This document shows, in pieces, positions 8,148 to 16,445 of a DNA stretch of 64,000 nucleotides (positions are counted from its first letter, which is position 1; every line of letters starts with the position of its first letter). The stretch is from an uncultured Prevotellaceae bacterium (lineage in GTDB: Bacteria; Bacteroidota; Bacteroidia; Bacteroidales; Bacteroidaceae). The stretch covers positions 91,385-155,384 of the forward strand of contig CASFNA010000016.1 in NCBI GenBank assembly GCA_949295905.1, given 5' to 3'. A model generated the notes under the pieces. That model was not told the DNA's origin, made no database searches, and saw only the letters and a program-made list of their open reading frames with translations. The position numbers were made by a program, and so were the translations under genes.

Positions 8148-8331
8148 AATACGTTTTATAAAACGGTTGCAAAAATAATAAGAAACGTTGGAAAAAGCGA
8201 AAAAATCGCGCCAGAATAATGCAATTTAGCGTATCATTTGCCTTTCGTAACAGGCGTTTCAGGCCGCATCGCGGCACCGTTTGCGCCGCTGCCCGTAACC
8301 CGTTGGCTGCCAGCATGTTACCAACGTCGTT

Positions 8332-8416
8332 GCAAAAGGCCGTCTTTTAGCTTCCAAAAGACGGCCTTTTACGCTCTAAAAGACGGCCTTTTGCAAGGCG
8401 AAAGATGGTCTTTTGA
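8332..8416. repeat. Four-arm palindromic repeat, copy 3 (best consensus)
   Basis: The four arms begin at about 8334, 8356, 8378 and 8401, with a period of 22 nt. They read AAAAGGCCGTCTTTT, AAAAGACGGCCTTTT, AAAAGACGGCCTTTT and AAAGATGGTCTTTT. Three carry the exact 14-mer that the IS110 loop segments spell. The rest of the 8148-8532 gap holds the nadB -7 box and purine-rich GTGAGAAGG words (8420-8446). Confidence 0.95.
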
Positions 8417-8532
8417 AAGTGAGAGGGTGAGAAAGTGAGAAGGTGAGTTACTCCGTCTGTTCTGTAAACGGTGCAAAAGAAATGCGGCAGGCAGTATGTA
8501 TTTCGGATTTTTACGCTAACTTTGCAGGTGTT

Positions 8533-8937
8533 ATGATTAACCGTACTTTCCATTACCGTGTGTCTTTCCTCAACTATGCCGCCATCATCGTGGTGGCCGT
8601 GGCGGCCTTGTGCGCCTTCTGGCATAAGTCGGCGGCCAATGCCGTGGTGGGGTTTGCGCTGATGATAGTAGTCGTGCTGATGGTGGAGCGCATAGTCCAC
8701 ACTGCCTACACGCTTACCGCCGACGGGCGGCTGCGCGTCAGCAAGGGGCGTTTTTCGCGGCGTGTTGAAATTCGTCTGGCCGACATCGTTTCCGTTGAAA
8801 CGGTGCATGGCAGGCTGCTGCCGGTGAGGTATGTGCTCGTAAGATACGGCGCGGGGCACGAGCTTGCGGTGCAACCGGCCAACGAGGAGGCGTTTATCGA
8901 GGAAATAAGGAAACGGCAGAAAGCGTTGGAAGGGTGA
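8533..8937 (+). CDS. Small membrane protein with bacterial PH-like domain
   Basis: The chosen start is ATG 8533 (MINRTFHYRVSFLNYAA). A TAACTTTG -7 box at 8517-8524 puts transcription only a few bases before it, so a longer frame from 8443 is excluded. The 134-residue product has two membrane helices (residues about 11-52) followed by a cytoplasmic beta-rich segment YTLTADGRLRVSKGRFSRR...IRLADIVSVE, typical of bPH domains. Its function is unknown. The mRNA would be nearly leaderless. Confidence 0.8.
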   Translation: MINRTFHYRVSFLNYAAIIVVAVAALCAFWHKSAANAVVGFALMIVVVLMVERIVHTAYTLTADGRLRVSKGRFSRRVEIRLADIVSVETVHGRLLPVRYVLVRYGAGHELAVQPANEEAFIEEIRKRQKALEG

Positions 8938-9057
8938 GAAAGTGAGAAGGTGAGACGGTGAGAAAGAAATTTTAAATGTAAAAAGGTAAAAGGGTAAAAC
9001 GGTAAAAATGCCGATTGAAAGGTGGAAAAGTTGAAAGGTGAAAAAGTGAAAACTGGG

Positions 9058-10353
9058 ATGAGAACGAAACTGAATATCAGCCATATGGCCGCGATGTGGG
9101 TTGCGGCAACGTTGTTTTTATTGTCCTCGCTCTGCTCTTTCGGCGGAGTGGGGGGCTTTGTTTATGCTGTAAGTGACGATGGCGCAGACACCGTAAGAGT
9201 TGACACTGCCGCGGCGGACACGCTCGACTATGGCGGCGAAGGCCTGTGGCCGGTAGACGTGCAGTCGCGCCTCGACGTGCTGTTGCAGGCCGACATGTTC
9301 GAGACTTCCACCGTAGGACTGATGGTCTACGACCTTACGGCCGACTCGGCCATATACCGTTACAACGAGAAACAGTTGATGCGCCCGGCCAGCACGCTGA
9401 AGATGATGGTGGCCGTGGCCGCTTTAGACCGCCTCGGCAAGGACTATGAATACGCCACCACCTTATATTATACCGGCACGGTGGACTGCGGCGTGCTCGA
9501 CGGCGACCTGTACTGCCGCGGCGGTTTCGACCCCGCGTTCACGTCGGCGGACCTCGACGTCTTCGTTGACAGCATCCAGAGCCTCGGCATAGACACCATA
9601 CGCGGCTGCCTGTATGCCGACGTCTCGATGAAAGATGACGACCGCCTGGGCGAAGGATGGTGCTGGGACGACGACAACCCCGTGCTCTCGCCTCTGCTCG
9701 TCCACCGCAAGGACGAGTTCGGCGAGCGTCTGCTCGACCGCCTGCACAGGGTCGGCGTGGTGGTGGAAGGCGAGCTGCGGACAGACCGCACGCCGCACGG
9801 TTCCGCCGAGGTGTGCACCATACGGCGGTCGGTCAACGACATTCTGCCGCGTATGATGAAGAAGAGCGACAACCTGTATTCAGAGTCGTTGTTCTACCAG
9901 TTGGCCGCTTCGTCAGGCTCGTCGCATCCCGCTACGGCCAAGCAAGGCCGCCGCATGATGAACCGTCTCATAGAAAAGCTCGGCTACAAGCCGTCGCATT
10001 ATTACATAGCCGACGGCAGCGGACTGTCGCTCTACAACTATGTGTCGCCCGAACTGGAGGTGGCCTTCCTGCGTTACGCTTACTCCCAAGACGGCATCTA
10101 TGTGCCGCTGTACGCCTCGATGCCCATAGCCGGCATCGACGGAACGCTCGACGACCGCATGCGCCGCGGCCATGCGCACGGCAACGTGCACGCCAAGACG
10201 GGCACGGTGACCGGTGTCAGCGCACTGGCAGGCTACTGCACGGCGGCCAACGGGCACAAGCTCTGCTTCTCAATCATCAACATGGGCATACGCCACGCGT
10301 CAACGGGCCGCCGCTTCCAGGACCGTGTCTGCGAGGCGCTTTGCAGGCCGTAA
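9058..10353 (+). CDS. dacB: D-alanyl-D-alanine carboxypeptidase/endopeptidase (PBP4 type)
   Basis: This is a class C penicillin-binding protein that trims peptidoglycan peptides in the periplasm. All three catalytic motifs are present: S112-T-L-K in RPASTLKMMVAVAAL, S270-D-N in MKKSDNLYSESLF, and K380-T-G in HAKTGTVTGVSAL. The start is taken as ATG 9058, giving MRTKLNISHMAAMWVAATLF as a signal peptide or anchor. The frame extends to a GTG at 9022 inside repetitive sequence. The length (431 residues) is normal for PBP4. Confidence 0.92.
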   Translation: MRTKLNISHMAAMWVAATLFLLSSLCSFGGVGGFVYAVSDDGADTVRVDTAAADTLDYGGEGLWPVDVQSRLDVLLQADMFETSTVGLMVYDLTADSAIYRYNEKQLMRPASTLKMMVAVAALDRLGKDYEYATTLYYTGTVDCGVLDGDLYCRGGFDPAFTSADLDVFVDSIQSLGIDTIRGCLYADVSMKDDDRLGEGWCWDDDNPVLSPLLVHRKDEFGERLLDRLHRVGVVVEGELRTDRTPHGSAEVCTIRRSVNDILPRMMKKSDNLYSESLFYQLAASSGSSHPATAKQGRRMMNRLIEKLGYKPSHYYIADGSGLSLYNYVSPELEVAFLRYAYSQDGIYVPLYASMPIAGIDGTLDDRMRRGHAHGNVHAKTGTVTGVSALAGYCTAANGHKLCFSIINMGIRHASTGRRFQDRVCEALCRP

Positions 10354-10401
10354 ACATGCGTTTTTCACTTACTCCCTAACCCGTTGATAATCAACGGCAT
10401 T

Positions 10402-10490
10402 ATAAAAGGCCACCTTTTAGCTTGTAAAAGGTGGCCTTTTGGCGTGCGATTCATGGTCTTTTGCAAGGCGAAAGACCGTCAACCGCAAAA
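10402..10490. repeat. Four-arm palindromic repeat, copy 4
   Basis: Arms TAAAAGGCCACCTTTTAG and GTAAAAGGTGGCCTTTTG form a perfect hairpin, then a degenerate CATGGTCTTTTGC and GCGAAAGACCGTC. It is preceded by TTGATAATCAACGG, a left flank shared with other copies. Confidence 0.85.
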
Positions 10491-10514
10491 CAGGCTTCGG
10501 CGTATGGCAATGCA

Positions 10515-10550
10515 AAAGGCGCAATACCACTGTTGCGGTATTGCGCCTTT
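10515..10550. terminator. Bidirectional terminator between dacB and the acyl-CoA dehydrogenase gene
   Basis: A 14-bp perfect stem (AAAGGCGCAATACC with its complement) and an 8-nt loop, with A and T runs at the two ends. It lies between convergent genes. Confidence 0.8.
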
Positions 10551-10570
10551 ATCGTAATCAAGCTATGGTT

Positions 10571-12295
10571 TTACTCTGCTTCAGCCTCCGCCGCGCGGAA
10601 GTTTACAAGGTCTTCGGCGATGAAGCTCTTGACGTATGTGTAGTGGCCTACCACCTCTTCCTCGGCGTAGCGCACGTAAACGTTCGCGCTCTTGGTGAAG
10701 AGCTGCGGCGCACGGGTTGCGTCGTCAAGGATGAGTAGCGACATGAGGATGTCTCCGGTCATGTCGTATAGGCGGCGTGCGAGGAAGTCGTGAGCCTCCT
10801 GGTCGCCCAGTTCCTTGGCGTAGTTGACGGCCTGCTCGTACAGCTCAACCATCTTCTTGACGCGTTCCTGGAGCGGTTTCAGCTCCTCGGCAACCTCGTT
10901 TTCAAGCATCTCCTTGATTATTCCGAGGTACGTTCCGTTGGTGATGTAACGTATTGCTGCTACGACCTGGAGCTGCGTTGTTCCCTCGTAGATTGAGAAG
11001 ATGCGCGCGTCACGGTACAGACGCTGGCTCTTGTACTCCATGATGAAGCCCGAACCGCCGTGCACCTGGATGGCGTCGTATGCGTTCTGGTTGACGTATT
11101 CCGAGTTCATTCCCTTAGCGATTGGGGTGAACGCGTCGGCCAGCTTGGTGTATTTCTTCAGCTCCTGACGCTCTTCAGGCGTGAGTTTGCGCTCGCGTGA
11201 GATGTCCTCGAGAGCCTTGTATATGTCAACATAGCGTGCCGTCATGTACAGGATGCTGCGTCCTGCGTCGAGTTTCGCCTTCATGCGCGCCAGCATGTCG
11301 TAGACAGCCGGGAAGTTGATGATGGCCTTGTCGAACTGCTTGCGCTCCTTGGCGTATGCCAACGCCTCGTTGTAAGCTTCCTGGCTTACGCCCACGCTCT
11401 GCGCCGCGATGCCGAGACGTGCGCCGTTCATCAGCGCCATGACATACTTGATGAGGCCCATGCGGGTGTTACCGCACAGCTCGGCCTTGGCGTTCTTGAA
11501 CACAAGTTCGCACGTAGGCGAGCCGTGTATGCCGAGTTTGTGCTCTATGTGGCGCACGGTTACGCCGCCGTTACGCTTGTCATAGATGAACATTGACAGT
11601 CCGCGGCCGTCGTGTGTGCCGGCTTCGCTGCGTGCAAGGACGAGGTGTATGTCTGAATCTCCGTTCGTAATGAAACGCTTTACGCCGTTGAGCAGCCAGC
11701 ATCCCTGCTCCTCGCTGTATGTGGCTTTGAGCATAACGCGCTGCAAGTCAGAACCTGCGTCAGGCTCGGTGAGGTCCATACTCATCGTCTCTCCTGCGCA
11801 AACGCGCGGTATGTACTTCTGCCTCTGCTCCTCGTTGCCGAACTCGTACAGCGTCTCGATACAGTCCTGCAAACTCCAGATGTTCTGGAATCCGGCATCG
11901 GCGGCAGCAACAAGCTCTGAAGCCATAGAATAGGGAGTTACCGGCATGTTGAGTCCGCCGTAACGGCGGGGCATTGACAATCCCCAAAGACCGGCCTTGC
12001 GCGTTGCGTCAAGGTTCTCGTAGGTCTTTGAAGCGTAGTGCATGCGGCCGTCAACGAGGTGAGGTCCTTCGGCATCTACTTCTTCGCTGTTAGGCTCGAG
12101 GATGTTTGCGGCGATGTCGCCGGTTATCTCCAACACTCTCTTATAGTTCTCAATAGCGTCCTCGTAGTCAACGGGCGCGTCTGCGTATTCGTCTTTGTCG
12201 GCGAAGTTGCGCTCCTTCAGCTCAACAATCCGCTTCATTAGCGGGTGGGTGAGGTGGAACTCAAGCTCCGGATGGTCTGTATAATAGTTAGCCAT
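10571..12295 (-). CDS. Acyl-CoA dehydrogenase with C-terminal extension
   Basis: The 574-residue FAD enzyme oxidises acyl-CoA to enoyl-CoA and passes electrons to the EtfAB flavoprotein encoded just upstream. It has the N-terminal helical domain, the middle domain (MSMDLTEPDAGSDLQ, GVKRFITNGD), the C-terminal helical domain with catalytic Glu in IFSIYEGTTQLQV, and an extra ~100-residue helical tail as in long acyl-CoA dehydrogenases. It is the last gene of the etfB-etfA-acd operon, all on the minus strand. The pair may run in the reductive direction (crotonyl-CoA or acryloyl-CoA), but the sequence does not settle substrate or direction. Confidence 0.9.
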   Translation of the reverse strand: MANYYTDHPELEFHLTHPLMKRIVELKERNFADKDEYADAPVDYEDAIENYKRVLEITGDIAANILEPNSEEVDAEGPHLVDGRMHYASKTYENLDATRKAGLWGLSMPRRYGGLNMPVTPYSMASELVAAADAGFQNIWSLQDCIETLYEFGNEEQRQKYIPRVCAGETMSMDLTEPDAGSDLQRVMLKATYSEEQGCWLLNGVKRFITNGDSDIHLVLARSEAGTHDGRGLSMFIYDKRNGGVTVRHIEHKLGIHGSPTCELVFKNAKAELCGNTRMGLIKYVMALMNGARLGIAAQSVGVSQEAYNEALAYAKERKQFDKAIINFPAVYDMLARMKAKLDAGRSILYMTARYVDIYKALEDISRERKLTPEERQELKKYTKLADAFTPIAKGMNSEYVNQNAYDAIQVHGGSGFIMEYKSQRLYRDARIFSIYEGTTQLQVVAAIRYITNGTYLGIIKEMLENEVAEELKPLQERVKKMVELYEQAVNYAKELGDQEAHDFLARRLYDMTGDILMSLLILDDATRAPQLFTKSANVYVRYAEEEVVGHYTYVKSFIAEDLVNFRAAEAEAE

Positions 12296-12452
12296 TGTTT
12301 TATTTTTATGAAGTTGTAGAAGTTAAAGAAGTTACCGTTCGCTTTGCTCACTAAGAAGTTAAAGCCAAATGCTCGGTTGGCAGAAGTGGCATTATAAAAT
12401 CCCTTTCCATTCAAAGCTCCTGTTAACTCCAGCTTACTCCTTATTAAAAATG

Positions 12453-13475
12453 TTACTTACTGTTCTGCTTGTAATATTTGATGAGCTTCGGAACGACATC
12501 CTCCACCGTGCCTACTATTACGTAGTCGGCAATCTGGTTGATGGGAGCATCAGGGTCGCTGTTGATTGAAATGATGATGCCAGAGTCCTGCATACCGGCT
12601 ATGTGCTGTATTTGTCCGGATATACCGCAGGCGATGTACACCTTCGGATGCACCGTAACGCCGGTCTGTCCGATTTGTCTGTCGTGGTCAACGAAGCCCG
12701 CATCGACCGCCGCACGGCTCGCGCCGACCTCTCCGTGCAGCTCTTTGGCGAGCTGGAAGAGCTGGTCAAAGCCTTCTTTGCTGCCTACTCCGTAGCCTCC
12801 GGCAACGACAATGGGCGCGCCCTTCAGGTTGTGCTTGGCTGCCTCTACGTGGCGGTCGATTACCTTGACGATGAAGTCTGCCGGGTCAGTGTACTTGCTT
12901 GCATCGGGGAATACCACTTCGTTTTTCGCCTGGCCGTCATACAAAGCCTTCTGCATCACACCGCTACGGACGGTCGCCATCTGCGGCCTGTGGTCGGGGT
13001 TGACGATTGTCGCCACGATGTTTCCGCCGAAAGCGGGGCGTATTTGGTAAAGAAGGTTGTCGTAATGTTTGCCTGCCTTCTTGTCGTCATAGTCTCCTAT
13101 TTCGAGCTGTGTGCAGTCGGCGGTAAGTCCGCTGGTGAGCGACGACGATACGCGCGGCCCTAAGTCGCGGCCTATAACGGTAGCTCCCATGAGGCAAATC
13201 TGCGGCTTTTCCTCTTTGAAAAGGTTTACCAAGATTGACGTATGGGGAGCTGATGTGTATGGGAAAAGGCCTTCGGCGTCGAAAACGAACAGTTTGTCAA
13301 CGCCGTAAGGCAGTATTTGGCTTTCCACTTTGCCCTTGATGCCAGTGCCGGCAACCACGGCGTGCAGCTCGACGCCAAGCTGGTTGGCGAGCTTGCGGCC
13401 CTTGGTGAGCAATTCTTGAGACACCTCGGCAACGGTAGTGCCTTCTATCTCGCAATAAACAAAAACGTTATTCAT
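12453..13475 (-). CDS. etfA: Electron transfer flavoprotein alpha subunit
   Basis: The 340-residue protein has the N-terminal adenine-nucleotide-fold domain and the C-terminal FAD-binding domain with GASRAAVDAGFVDHDRQIGQ and VYIACGISGQIQHIAGM. It receives electrons from acyl-CoA dehydrogenase together with EtfB. It lies 157 nt upstream of the dehydrogenase gene. It is separated from etfB by a frameshifted intruder gene, so co-transcription across about 480 nt is assumed. Confidence 0.94.
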   Translation of the reverse strand: MNNVFVYCEIEGTTVAEVSQELLTKGRKLANQLGVELHAVVAGTGIKGKVESQILPYGVDKLFVFDAEGLFPYTSAPHTSILVNLFKEEKPQICLMGATVIGRDLGPRVSSSLTSGLTADCTQLEIGDYDDKKAGKHYDNLLYQIRPAFGGNIVATIVNPDHRPQMATVRSGVMQKALYDGQAKNEVVFPDASKYTDPADFIVKVIDRHVEAAKHNLKGAPIVVAGGYGVGSKEGFDQLFQLAKELHGEVGASRAAVDAGFVDHDRQIGQTGVTVHPKVYIACGISGQIQHIAGMQDSGIIISINSDPDAPINQIADYVIVGTVEDVVPKLIKYYKQNSK

Positions 13476-13542
13476 TATTTTATTTTTTAGGAGAGAAGGA
13501 GTATGGAGAGAAGAAGTAAGTAGAAATGCCTTGCTTACTGCA

Positions 13543-13910
13543 TCACAGTATGTTTCTGCTTTTTATTGCTTTATAGTAAGCATTGAGCAAGCGACTTGTC
13601 TCTTCAATCAAGTCATTTAGATTGTTGTAAACATCAAGGCTTATGTATTCAAGGTCTTTAGACAGCAAAATGTAATATCTGCATTCCTCAAGACTGCCTT
13701 GTGCGATGTTCATAAAGCGCAGTTTGTCTGCCATTCCGTCACGTCTATAACCTTCGGCAATGTTGGCAGGTATTGACACTGCGGCTCTTTGAAATTGTGA
13801 ACAGAGTCCAAAACGTTCAAAAGAAGGATACTGCTTTGTGGCTTTTAAACCATTACGACGAGCTCGTGGGCTTTCTGCCATGCAAATACTTCCTTGAAAC
13901 TCTGTGTCAT
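13543..13910 (-). pseudogene. Four-helix-bundle protein (S23 / 23S rRNA IVS type), frameshifted
   Basis: The real start is the ATG with complement 13908-13910 (MTQSFKEVFAWQKAHELVVMV), the usual opening of this family. After VVMV the frame hits TAA. A missing base near 13843-13849 (a TTTTAAA tract on the plus strand) would restore VYKATKQYPSFERFG, which joins directly to RAAVSIPANIAEGYRRD. The long ORF from 13881 is thus a mixed product with a false N-terminus. Members of this family are encoded as inserts in 23S rRNA genes or stand alone; their role is unknown. Here it interrupts the etfB-etfA operon in the same orientation. An assembly error at a homopolymer is an alternative explanation. 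Confidence 0.85.
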
Positions 13911-13954
13911 ATCTACTTACTCCCTTTACTTCTTTACTCCTTACTACTTTATTA

Positions 13955-14824
13955 TTATCCGATTATTTTCTCCTCCAACAGCTCTTTTATCATGCCTTCT
14001 ATGTCGGCGTCGCTGCCTGTAAGGGTTTTGCTTTCCTTCGCCTGGAACACTATGTTCTTGACGGCTTTCACCTTGGTGGGCGAGCCTGCCAGTCCGCACT
14101 GCTGCTGGTCGCCGTCGATGTCGGCAACAGACCACTGGTTGAGCGTCAAGTACGGACGTGTCTCGTACAGCTCGGCGTGCGGCGTTTCGGGTGTGCGCTC
14201 AAGCGGAACGGTGGCGTATTTGTATTTCATCACGAGCTTGGCGTTGCACGGGCGGCACGGTGCCGCGCTGCCGTTTACGGTTATTACGATTGGCATCGGA
14301 GCCTCGACGGTCTCCACTCCGCCGTCGATGTGTCGGCGTATGGTGAGCTTTCCGTCTTCGCATTTCAGTATTTCCTCGGCATAGGTGACCTGCGACAGGC
14401 CGAGCTTCTGCGCCACCTGCGGGCCTACCTGTGCCGTGTCGCCGTCGATGGCCTGGCGTCCGCCGATGATGATGTCGGCACCGCCGATGTGCTTTATGGC
14501 CGTTGCGAGGGCGTAGGATGTAGCCAGCGTGTCGGCTCCGGCGAACAGGCGGTCGGTCAGGAGCCAGCCTGTGTCGGCTCCGCGGTACAGTCCCTGGCGG
14601 ATGATTTCAGCCGCGCGCGGAGGTCCCATGGTAAGTATGCCTACGGTAGAGCCGGGGTTTTGCTCTTTCAGGCGCAGTGCCTGTTCGAGCGCGTTAAGGT
14701 CTTCGGGGTTGAAGATTGCGGGCAGTGCGGCGCGGTTGACCGTTCCTTCGGCGGTCATGGCGTCCTTTCCCACATTCCTCGTGTCGGGTACTTGCTTGGC
14801 AAGTACGATGATTTTAAGATTCAT
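13955..14824 (-). CDS. etfB: Electron transfer flavoprotein beta subunit
   Basis: The 289-residue protein starts MNLKIIVLAKQVPDTRNVG and carries GGRQAIDGDTAQVGPQVAQ, the AMP/FAD-binding loop characteristic of EtfB. It forms a heterodimer with EtfA. It is the first gene of the operon, with a near-perfect promoter 34 nt upstream. Confidence 0.94.
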   Translation of the reverse strand: MNLKIIVLAKQVPDTRNVGKDAMTAEGTVNRAALPAIFNPEDLNALEQALRLKEQNPGSTVGILTMGPPRAAEIIRQGLYRGADTGWLLTDRLFAGADTLATSYALATAIKHIGGADIIIGGRQAIDGDTAQVGPQVAQKLGLSQVTYAEEILKCEDGKLTIRRHIDGGVETVEAPMPIVITVNGSAAPCRPCNAKLVMKYKYATVPLERTPETPHAELYETRPYLTLNQWSVADIDGDQQQCGLAGSPTKVKAVKNIVFQAKESKTLTGSDADIEGMIKELLEEKIIG

Positions 14825-14857
14825 AGTAATATATTAATAATGTAAAGTTCACGATTG

Positions 14858-14888
14858 CAAAAGTACACTTTTTTTACCTTTCGGCAAA
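14858..14888 (-). promoter_or_regulatory. Promoter of the etfBA-acd operon
   Basis: On the minus strand: TTTG (complement 14885-14888), 19-nt spacer, TACTTTTG (complement 14858-14865). Confidence 0.75.
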
Positions 14889-14919
14889 GGAAAAGGGGAT
14901 TTTTTAGGACTTAAAGGAA

Positions 14920-15006
14920 TTAAGGGAGTTAAAGAAGTCAAGGGCATGTGCTCTGCGTATTTACGACATACAAAACATTTGTCCTTGACTTCTTTAACTC
15001 CCTTAA
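14920..15006. repeat. Long hairpin of AAGTTAAAG-type words
   Basis: 24 bp at 14920-14943 pair perfectly with 14983-15006. It lies after the META-domain gene stop (minus strand), so it may serve as that gene's terminator. Confidence 0.8.
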
Positions 15007-15024
15007 CCCGTTTAACTTCTGAAA

Positions 15025-15459
15025 TTACCTCTTCTCCAGCGTCATCACCACCTTGCCGTCTTCGGCCTTGAGGCTCATCTTGCCGCCCTTGGTGATTTCA
15101 TACCGGGCAACTTTGCCCATTGCTCCGAGCACCTTCTGCTCGGTGTCCATGTCGGGGCACATCATCCGTGTCGAGCCTGTCTGCCCGAACGACATCGTGC
15201 CCTTTGCCGGGTCGGCCTGTATTCCGCCTACGAGGTTGTTGCAACCCGTGTTGCCGTAGAGGCGGTTCTCTTTGACGTTGAAGCCGATGAACGCTTCCTT
15301 CTGGCCGGCTTTCGGCGTTACGGGCTGTCCATCGACCGTAGTTATTTTCCATTCTCCTTCGAGCGCCTCCATCGTAGAGGCCGCGCTCTGCGCCGTCTTG
15401 CATGATGACAGGCCGGCCAAAGCCCCTGCCATGCACAGTGCGACAAACATCTTTTTCAT
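15025..15459 (-). CDS. META-domain lipoprotein (HslJ-like)
   Basis: The 144-residue protein has a lipoprotein signal with lipobox LSSC (Cys at about 20) and one META domain: EGEWKITTVDGQPVTP, GFNVKENRLYGNTGCNNLVG, TGSTRMMCPDMDTEQKVLGA. The family is linked to heat and novobiocin tolerance in HslJ, and the exact role is unknown. It is probably anchored in the inner or outer membrane. A -7 box (TATCTTTG, complement 15536-15543) lies about 77 nt upstream. Confidence 0.9.
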   Translation of the reverse strand: MKKMFVALCMAGALAGLSSCKTAQSAASTMEALEGEWKITTVDGQPVTPKAGQKEAFIGFNVKENRLYGNTGCNNLVGGIQADPAKGTMSFGQTGSTRMMCPDMDTEQKVLGAMGKVARYEITKGGKMSLKAEDGKVVMTLEKR

Positions 15460-15559
15460 CGTTTAATCCTTTCTTTTACGGTTGAAAACTAAAACCTATC
15501 GCCACGGCATACACCGCCGTGGGCTGAATTGGATGCAAAGATAAGGCATTTTATCCTTT

Positions 15560-15722
15560 GAATTAAGAATTAAGAGCTTAAAAGTTAAGAATTAAGAGTT
15601 AAGAATTAAGAAAACGACACTTCGTGAGTTAAGAATTAAGAGTTAAGAATTAAGAAAATATGCCTTGTTTGTTCGTCTGCTCAAACATATTTTTCTTAAT
15701 TCTTAACTCTTAATTTTTAATT
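15560..15722. repeat. Inverted low-complexity repeat (TTAAGAA words)
   Basis: Tandem GTTAAGAATTAAGA words on the left are matched by TTCTTAATTCTTAACTCTTAA on the right. It lies upstream of the META gene. From 15723 to 16270 I see only a diverged four-arm repeat and no gene. Confidence 0.7.
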
Positions 15723-15899
15723 CAATAACTTTTCCTTACACATTGCTTTTCCTTGACGCTCTCATACGGCAATATTCTGAAAAACAAAGCACTTTGCGGC
15801 GTTATAACGCAGGGAAAAGTGTGCAAGGGCAATATGTTGAAAACCAACTGCTTCTGTTCGTTTGAGTGTGATGTGTGCATCTTTTTGCCGTTGCCTGCT

Positions 15900-15966
15900 G
15901 TGCAAAAGACGGTCTTTGAGGTTGTAAAAGGGCATCTTTTACATTGCTATTGACAGCCTTTGACGG
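15900..15966. repeat. Four-arm palindromic repeat, copy 5 (diverged)
   Basis: Arms CAAAAGACGGTCTTTG, GTAAAAGGGCATCTTTT and GACAGCCTTTGACG keep the 22-nt period with several substitutions. Confidence 0.65.
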
Positions 15967-16278
15967 GCGCATTTGCCGTCCTTATCATGTGCGAATGGCA
16001 TGTATTGGCGTTTGCCTGCCTGCCATTCGTGCAGGAACAGGCTGTCTGCCGTACATTAAAATACGGTTTTCAGTGCCCTGCTTTCTCTATTTCATAGCTT
16101 TTTGCGGACATTTTCCGTCTGACATTTTGCCATGCTTCCCTTTGCCGTTGCTGTCATTTTGCTTTCCGTCAGCAGTGCGTCGGCATCCGCATGGAATACC
16201 ATTGAAGATGCAACCGGCAAGCGTTAAAATAATATAAAACACACGCCGTGTACGGTCACGTCCAATTCTTTTTTTTCA

Positions 16279-16286
16279 TAACTTTG
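16279..16286 (+). promoter_or_regulatory. -7 box of the efflux operon leader
   Basis: TAACTTTG matches TAnnTTTG, about 28 nt before the leader ORF. No clear -33 box is visible. Confidence 0.6.
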
Positions 16287-16310
16287 CACCTGTAAAACCA
16301 AAAAGCATTC

Positions 16311-16403
16311 AGGATGACCCTTACCGTTATACACCGTTTGAACAAGATTTGCCGCTTCCACCAGTGGGGTGTGGCGGCTCAGATTTAGCAAGGCTGTCAT
16401 CCT
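16311..16403 (+). promoter_or_regulatory. Structured leader with upstream ORF before the efflux operon
   Basis: AGGATGAC (16311-16318) pairs perfectly with GTCATCCT (16396-16403), enclosing the whole leader ORF. The leader's ATG is inside the stem. A second hairpin, GCCGC..CCAC with GTG..GCGGC (about 16351-16379), covers the end of the ORF. Translation of the leader would have to open both stems, the arrangement expected of an attenuator or ribosome-stalling switch. Confidence 0.6.
16314..16388 (+). CDS. Leader peptide of the TolC-type efflux operon
   Basis: This short ORF of 24 codons, rich in aromatic and basic residues (MTLTVIHRLNKICR followed by FHQWGVAAQI), lies 58 nt before the TolC-family gene and downstream of a -7 box. 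No family is recognised. The position and the enclosing stem suggest a regulatory peptide and not a functional protein. Confidence 0.5.
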   Translation: MTLTVIHRLNKICRFHQWGVAAQI

Positions 16404-16445
16404 CGATACGATACATTATTCCTAAATAAAACAATCAATTAATTT

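Noticed and set aside
8332-8416. The 22-nt periodic arms look at first like a short CRISPR array
   Set aside because: The repeated part is itself palindromic and alternates in orientation, the intervals are only about 7 nt and partly shared, copies are dispersed over the genome, and no cas gene is present.
9022-9057. GTG start for dacB at 9022
   Set aside because: The added residues are encoded by the repetitive GTGAAAAGG words and would precede the signal peptide.
13543-13881. Intact 112-residue four-helix protein beginning MAESPRARRNG
   Set aside because: The conserved N-terminus lies in another frame upstream (from 13910); the apparent start is an artefact of the frameshift.
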